A DNA stretch of 64,000 bases from contig NC_044920.1 of assembly GCF_003576645.1 (NCBI RefSeq), positions 4,164,692-4,228,691 of the forward strand, read 5' to 3'. Source of the DNA: Ipomoea triloba (Eukaryota > Streptophyta > Magnoliopsida > Solanales > Convolvulaceae). Made by a program: the position numbers and the translations under genes. Below are positions 57,601 through 64,000 of the stretch, piece by piece. The notes under the pieces are model-generated. The model had not been told where the DNA came from. It did no database searches and was given only the letters and a program-made list of their open reading frames with translations. How positions within the stretch are numbered: the stretch's first letter is position 1; each line of letters starts with the position of its first letter.

Positions 57601-60600
57601 AGGCTAATCATTCCTTTTGTTTATTTTATTTTCTGTGCATGTTACTTGGATAACATATTCCTTAAATACTTCAATAGGTCATAGGTAGCTAACCTCGGCA
57701 CAATGCTTGCATAGAAACTGCAGCCTTTCTAATAGCCAAAAATAATTTACGAGCATTATGAGTTCTTATTCGTCCTTGTATAACTTTTGCTGCACTATTA
57801 AGGACCTCTGCTCTTCGTGCATCCAACTCAGCCATCTGCCCTGCTCTAAGGAATACTTTTGTTTTGCCTATCTGTGAAGTCAAAAGAGCAGTAAATAAAT
57901 ATGAGCAGCTGCTAAATCTGTGGCTTAGATATGAATATATGATCCTGAGGCAATTTGCAGTAACAGGTTTTTTTTCCCCACTAGAATTCTACAGATTTGA
58001 TGGTGTGACCTTATATATATACTACTATACTAGTCGTAAATGCGCACCATGTGCGATTGAGTAATGTCCAACGAACAACAAAATGATAGTAAATTTAAAT
58101 GATCGAAATAAATAAAGAAACATCTAAATCTTATAAATATTAGAAGATCGAACTTTAATTTTTTATGATAAGAAATATTAGTATCTAGCATTACTTTTTT
58201 AAAAAATGTATTGAACTTAGTAGGCATTATTTTTTTTGGGTGTAATCCAGGATTTCCACCGTCGGACACAGTGACTTAGTAGACATTATGTTTCAAAAAA
58301 GATTAGATTTAGCTTTTAGCAAATGCAATTAGTTTTTCTTAATAATTTTTTCTATTATAATTAAATTTTAACATTGTTACCATAATAAATGAAACGGAAA
58401 TGTTAGGTTGATAATAAGCCAATGATGCTTATATTCCACATCAAATAAGATACAAATGAAAAACATAACTCTTTTACTAAAAAAATGAATTTTTAATTAA
58501 AAAAAGAAGTTAAATAAATAGACGTTAAATTTTCAAATAAGAAAATCATACTGAAATAGATACACATTATTAATTAATTAAAAATTATTATCAAATTAAA
58601 CTATATTTATAGAAACTACATATACGCATATGTATGCACATGCTTGTATTTTACATAGTGAGGGTAAAATTTATAAAATAAAAAAATATTGAGGGTAAAC
58701 TTGGTAAGAAAGCATAAATGTACGACATAAAGAACACTAAAGAAAAGTACACTAAAGAAAAGTACTGAGTATTTAATACCACTTATACTACTAACAAATT
58801 TTTAATTCCAATTAAAGACTAATGTTAAAATAAAGGTCAAAAAGTAAAATGTGAATAGTAAATTAGAAAGAAAGTGTAAAGGAACAACACACATAACACA
58901 AAGAACAAACACTGATAGAACTTATACTACTAATACAATTTTCATTCAAGTTAAAGGACTAACATTATTGGCTCTTATTAAATTTTATATTATATACGTA
59001 GTATTTATTTACTAGTGGTAAATATGCACCATGTGCGATTGTTAAAAAATATTTAGCTTTTAGTAAACGTAATTAGTTTTTCTTATAATTTCTTTTATTA
59101 TAATTAGATTTTAATACCGATACCATAATAAATGAAATAGAAATATTTTGTTAAAAATAAGCTAATGATACATATATTTTTAAAATAGTGAATTTTAATT
59201 AAAAAAAATAAGTTAAAATAAATAGAAGTTAAATTTTCATATAAGAAAACCATATAAAAATAGATTCACATTATTCATTAATTAAAATTATTATTAAATT
59301 AAACTATATTTATATAAACTACATATACACACATGTATGCATGTGTTTATATTTTACATAATGACCGTAGGACTGACAAAAGAAAAAACAATATTGGGGG
59401 TAAATTTGGTAATAAATTATAAATGTACAACGCAAAGGTCACAAAATAAAAGCATTTAATGCCACTTATAAATTTTTAATTCTAGTTTTTTTTTTTTAGT
59501 ACTAGCACAAAGTGTCAATACCACCTCTACTGAGGCTCGAATCCACAACCTCCCATATGGGAGAGCAATTTGGTGCCACTAGACCACAATGTCCTTGGCT
59601 TTAATTCTAGTTAACGACTAATGTTAAAATAAAGGTAAAAAAAATAGAGTTAATTACAGAAATGGTCCCTTGACTATAGCGAAATTACCAATTCGGTCTT
59701 TGACTATTTTTTTATTTTTTTTGCTTAATTGAGTCTCTCAACTTTAAAAATCTTAACCAATTTAGTCCTCCGTTTGTTTACCCGTCAAATATCCATTTAC
59801 TTGGGACCAAATTAGTAATTTCGCTATAGTCAACAGACCATTTCGATAATTAACTCTTCGGTTTAATAAGAGAGGAAATGGTGCATGTGATGACCGAAAT
59901 GGTCCATTGACTATAACAAAATTACCAATTTGGTCCAGAGTAAACGGATGTTTGACTGCTAAACAAACAGAGGAACAAATTGGTTAAAATTTTTTAAGTT
60001 AAGGGACTTAATTAGGCAAAAAATATAGTCAAATACCAAATTGATAATTTTGCTATAGTCAAGGGATCATCTCTATAATTAACTCTAAAAAATAAGAAGG
60101 ATAAAATTGGGAAAAAAAAGTGCAAAGGAACAACACAAAGAACAAAAGAACAAACACTTAATATAACTTATGATACCAACACAAATTTCATTTAGTTAAG
60201 GACTAACATTATTGACTCTTATTAAATTTTAGATTAGATAGATATTTTAGATAGAGATATAGGCTGTATTCTAGGAAATGCATACTTAGTTTCAATACCA
60301 GTGAACCCAAAAGAATATAAAAGTAAATAAGAGACATAATTTCTATCCTTCTATAATGGGTAAACATCATCTATCTGAAGCGACAAAGTACTGGCTTTAC
60401 CTGGAACCCTTTGAGTCCCCACTTTTCCAAAACATTCCTACAAGCAACCTTTTCATCATAGCTGCTCACCACCAGGAAAAACAAAGTTTTAGATTCACAA
60501 AAGCTGTACAAATATGCAATCATTTCTTTACAAAGTTAATAAATTGCATGTTGTATATTTTTTTTTTTTAAAAATCAAAATTATACACAGGTTCATATAT

Positions 60601-63600
60601 ACAAGAGAAAAAGACTTACTTCCCTACCAAACCCTCTGGTGCAAGGAGCCCAAATCTATTTATGAACTCAAAGAAAGGACGGCGAGTAGGGAATCCAGCA
60701 CAGCTTATTCTAATTGCCTCCAAAACACCCTTAAGAAAAACAAATTGCACAATGAACATAATGTAACAGGAACTAGAGAAAGTGCATATGACCATTAAAC
60801 ATTTTCACTTATTGTATCCTTTTGTTTTCATTATTTTTTATTTTGTATTGGTGAGAGCAGTACTTACACCACAACGCAGTTGTTGCAAAATGTTTTGATT
60901 TTCAAATATGCCAGGTTTAAGAAGATTATTAGGCTTAATACAACGGATGTAGTGGGGCTCTGTAGCATTCAGCGTGTCCATCAATGATTGTAGTTGTAAC
61001 TGCATTATAAGATTGTAATCACCAATGCACAAAGTGTCAGTTCCCACAATTGAAATTTTCTTTTTGTAGTAGATGCATAATGGTGATTATAAAATTGCAG
61101 AGTTAGACTAACACCATTGCGCATGGAAATCTACACAAAGATACCTTGAAACGTGAACCAATCGACGAGAATTTTGAAGATTTATTAGACTTGGACTCTT
61201 CAGGTAGGGGAGGGAAAAGGCCCTTCACAAAAGAGCAATTGGAAGCACTTAGGAGGTCTTGGTGCTCAGGAACCACATAGTCTTTGTTCTTGTCTAAAAA
61301 TTGGTCTGATTGGTATAGCACCTGAAAATTTATGGATATTAGATTTTCAAGAAGCCCCTAGTATACAGGATGAGACATTACAGCCATACTCACTTCCCCT
61401 GCATAATGTGATACAATGAAGTCTGTGCGAGACAGTTTTGGCTTTATAAAACGCTTATGATTCTTGAAAGTCTGATACAGTTTGTTTGAAAATGTCTCAT
61501 GCGTCGACTTTGGGAACATACTGAAATTAGAAGATCTAAGTATATGAGAACAAAAGTATAGTCAAATGGCTTACAGAATCTCAGCATGGAAGCTGCAAAC
61601 AGATTGAATGTAAAGAGAAGGAAAACAATCTATTAGAAACCAAGGGCTGAACATCAAAGAATGGTAAACTCCATCATACCAAGCTTCATCAAGCAAAGCA
61701 ACAACACCACCTGGTTTCTGCAAAAAGGAAAAATCATGAGTCACAGATATACGATGCAAACCTACTAGATCCAATAGTTGGAACATGCTACACCCAATAC
61801 ATCATGATTGCAATAAGGATATATGTGCCCGTTTAGGGGAAAGGATTACCAGCAAATTGTGAGCACAGAATTGAGAGGCTCCAACAGGATGGAAGGAAAA
61901 GGGGAAAAATCATGATAATCAATGTTCAAACATGTCAATATGAAATTCTACAAGAACCAGAGTAAATAATTTTTTTTTTTCAAAGGAACTGATATGCTAC
62001 TTCTGAAGTCTTATTTTAGATTCTTCGTGCATCTAAAAACATCTATATGAAGATCAATTGTTCTAGTTTCTGGCAAATGTTAGGAACAGCTTTGTTCCTA
62101 AAATTGTTAGCTTTTGCATTACATGGTCATATAATTTTAATATGGGTAGGATAGGAAAATGACAAGGTCCAAGACTTATTACCACCGATTGACCAAAATA
62201 TACTTAGCCATTCAGCCTAAGCAGCAAAGAACTAACAGAATCCGTTACAAAATCTAGCTAACAGGGGTATTCATGTGTATGTGAACAAAGAAAATAGCTG
62301 AAATAGGATTTGTTGATTGACTTGATTCAACTACCAAGGAGGGGCATATGCAAGGAAAAAGAAAATAATTCTGTTTCCTTCTAACAATCAGTTCTCTCAA
62401 AGTGTAGTAATACAGTTCAATAGATAATATACATGAGCCATTTTTCAAAGAGAATAATCTCCCTTCCACCACTCCAAACCCCCATCCAACCCCCCCACAA
62501 AAGAAAAAGGAAAAATACAGATTTACTTTGTTGTCATTCCAGTGTGATGCCAAAAACATCACTACTTTACTGTTCAGTTTTCTTTACAACTAATACATAT
62601 CTCCCTTTTATTGTTTCCTTAGGCCAGGAATATGATAACAGGTCTAAGCCTCCTTAAAAGTTTGCATAGAAACAAAAATGTATTTTTTGCATTCACCAAT
62701 CACCTCATAGCTTCTAAGTCCAGCTGGTAGAGTAAAGCATGTTCATGGTGAAGGCTGCAGAGTGCAGATAAAATTGCCTCCCTAAACTCTCAACATTGTC
62801 CTGGCCATTGGAGGACTTGCTAGTCAAGCAATACTCTTAACACTGAGGTTGGAAAGACAAAGTGCCTGATAAAACCACTACTAAAAGTTCACAGCAACAT
62901 ATATTTCAACCTTAGCTGTAATGATTACGAAAAATGAAGATAGCCTTTGAACAACTTGAGCACAGATCATCTCACTGGAAGATAGAAGACACTTGACATA
63001 CAAGCAAAAAGTTTCTGAAATCTATGCTCTAGCATGTTAAATAAGAATCCTAAAGATGCTTTAAATAACATGAATTGGAAGGCCACCCGTTACCAACTGT
63101 TCATAGTACAAAAAACAAGAATAATCAACTAAAAGGAAAGTAGAATTACCTTTTCAATAAGATCTAGAACATCCTGATTATCAACAAATTCAATGTAGCT
63201 CCAATCAATGGCCTCCTTTTTGTATTCTTCTTGTTCCATCTTGAAGACATGCTGTAAAAACATGCTGTGGATTCAGAAAATAATGCATGGCATATCTCTG
63301 TCTATATGGTTAATATTATCCAAAACTACCTGATTAAAGTGTTGCTGCAGCTTCTCATTTGTAAAGTTTATGCAAAATTGCTCAAAGCTGCAAATCATGA
63401 TATGTTTAAATTGAAATAACAGAACTAGAGAACCTTTAAATCATCTATACATTCAACTCTTTAAAATCTAATTACAGTTTGATAGGAACACCACTTATCT
63501 CTAGCTACCTGTTGACTTTAAAGCTTTCAAAACCATAGATGTCAAGGACTCCAATGATACACTTCGAATTCACATCTTGCCCAATTGAAACATTGATCTT

Positions 63601-64000
63601 GTCTACTAACCTGCATATTCTAGTAGGACATGAGTAACTTCACCCCTCACCACATGTATAAAAACTGTAAAACACTATTCTTGATAAAGACTATTAATGA
63701 AAGTTACTAAGTTCTTTACCAGTCAAATAACCTCGAATATATTGTCTTAGCCAGTGCATCCCTGCTCAGTGCTGCACTATGTGGATCAAGACTACGTTTT
63801 ATAACTTCTTCAGGGGTTACCATCACACGTTTACACAAAGCATCTTCTAGAGCCACAGGGTTACACCTAATGTAGGAAGAAATGGAGATACACGTCTTTA
63901 ACAACAAAGAATTTCCAGAGTTACACTGTAGATGTAAAAGAGATTCGTACATGAGAAGTTCTGCAGCAGTTTTGAGGTGGAATTTGGCTTTGTCATCCTT
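51673..64000 (-). CDS. Class XI myosin heavy chain, C-terminal ~1,190 residues (5' end outside window)
   Basis: An actin-based organelle motor. Thirty exons with GT-AG borders and matching phases are visible, minus strand: 63951->64000, 63720-63866, 63509-63610, 63330-63387, 63150-63251, 61680-61717, 61394-61520, 61145-61321, 60868-60999, 60620-60729, 60401-60461, 57694-57871, 57252-57457, 57050-57169, 56505-56603, 56026-56247, 55182-55321, 54540-54651, 54413-54460, 54069-54323, 53824-53985, 53529-53735, 53267-53410, 52931-53001, 52737-52836, 52600-52656, 52454-52510, 52102-52182, 51917-51999, 51673-51796. Motor motifs include [17 protein letters not shown] and [11 protein letters not shown]. 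Six IQ motifs (57050-57871), coiled coil (55182-56603) and a DIL-type globular tail follow, ending [11 protein letters not shown]-loop and switch regions lie off the edge. No frame damage is seen. Confidence 0.95.
58030..59011 (-). mobile_element. Helitron-like element A in a myosin intron
   Basis: The left edge is CTAGT followed by the hairpin-forming GCGCACCATGTGCG. On the minus strand this is a Helitron-style 3' end (hairpin, then CTAG before T). The other end has the AT-rich TAATATAAAATTTAATAAGAG typical of plant Helitron 5' ends. No helicase is encoded. It lies head to tail with a diverged relative (59012-60250). Confidence 0.55.
59488..59599 (-). mobile_element. SINE with 13-bp target duplication in a myosin intron
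   Basis: On the minus strand: A box TGGTCTAGTGG, CTCCCATATGGGAGG, B box GGATTCGAGCC, end CTTTGTGCTAGTAC and an A-run. The perfect repeat TTTAATTCTAGTT flanks it at 59475-59487 and 59600-59612. Element A gives an empty-site version of the same target, supporting insertion here. It is the best-preserved copy of the SINE family in the window. Confidence 0.92.
59647..60085. mobile_element. Pair of Mutator-like MITEs in a myosin intron
   Basis: The first unit, 59647-59856, begins GAGTTAATTACAGAAATGG and ends with the inverse ATAATTAACTC. A second, related unit fills about 59900-60085 and shares the same right end. Flanks AAAAAAATA and TAAAAAATA suggest a 9-bp duplication of an A-rich site. Neither unit encodes protein. 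Confidence 0.75.
61718..63149 (-). other. Long myosin intron without recognised content
   Basis: This 1.4 kb intron lies between the exon ending VLDLIEK and the one beginning KPGGVVALL. Its composition is AT-rich, and the 102-codon minus frame at 62254-62562 has no domain. I see no clear transposon ends. Confidence 0.6.

Larger units (their letters stand above)
59012..60250 (-). mobile_element. Helitron-like element B carrying SINE and MITE insertions
   Basis: It repeats the order of element A: CTAGT, a hairpin near GCACCATGTGCG, a long AT-rich body, GGAACAACACAAAGAAC, then AATTTAATAAGAG near the far end on the minus strand. Relative to A it has two extra blocks, the SINE at 59488-59599 and the MITE pair at 59647-60085. 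Each sits exactly at a small flanking duplication. Confidence 0.55.

Noticed and set aside
62254..62562. 102-codon frame opposite a pyrimidine-rich tract
   Set aside because: It lies wholly inside a myosin intron and has low-complexity F/G content with no domain.

Overview
The window looks like nuclear DNA from a flowering plant, most likely a eudicot. The evidence is GT-AG introns, a class XI myosin, a GPI-anchored family 17 glucanase with an X8 domain, short plant-type SINEs, Mutator-like and hAT miniature elements, Helitron-like ends and a Ty1/copia element. The species cannot be fixed from the sequence alone. There is a 626-base assembly gap at 9634-10259 and a single N at 35012.

Layout. 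Bases 1-14,400 are gene-poor and full of small transposons: four-member SINE family copies, a 1.6 kb Mutator-like element with 9-bp target duplications at 4417-6020, hAT-like MITEs and a LINE RNase H relic. One nuclear tRNA-His gene sits at 10894-10965. Bases 14,720-19,261 hold a nine-exon HAD-family pyrimidine 5'-nucleotidase gene on the plus strand. Bases 20,234 to about 43,880 are a tandem array of roughly 1.28 kb units. Each intact unit carries one tRNA-Thr(AGU) gene and one copy of a hAT-like MITE. I count ten full-length tRNA copies, one of them with its anticodon changed to AGG, and three damaged ones. A copia element (22480-26758) and a solo LTR (40204-41774) interrupt the array. Bases 44,574-47,367 are nests of hairpin transposons, in one place three deep.

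Bases 48,886-50,649 encode a secreted, GPI-anchored GH17/X8 glucan endo-1,3-beta-glucosidase-like protein on the plus strand. Its only intron contains a duplicated acceptor plus decoy exon. Convergent to it, on the minus strand, 51,673 to the right edge holds the last 30 exons of a class XI myosin: the C-terminal part of the motor, six IQ motifs, coiled coil and globular tail. Its first roughly 300 residues lie outside the window.

The three protein genes have unrelated housekeeping or cell-wall roles and show no operon-like relation. The most unusual part is the tRNA-Thr satellite-like array: a host tRNA gene and a fossil MITE amplified together, with sequence signs of homogenisation in the middle, decay at the right edge, an anticodon-switched member and no nearby canonical Pol III terminator. 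Parts of the array also show staggered partial duplications that may be assembly artefacts.
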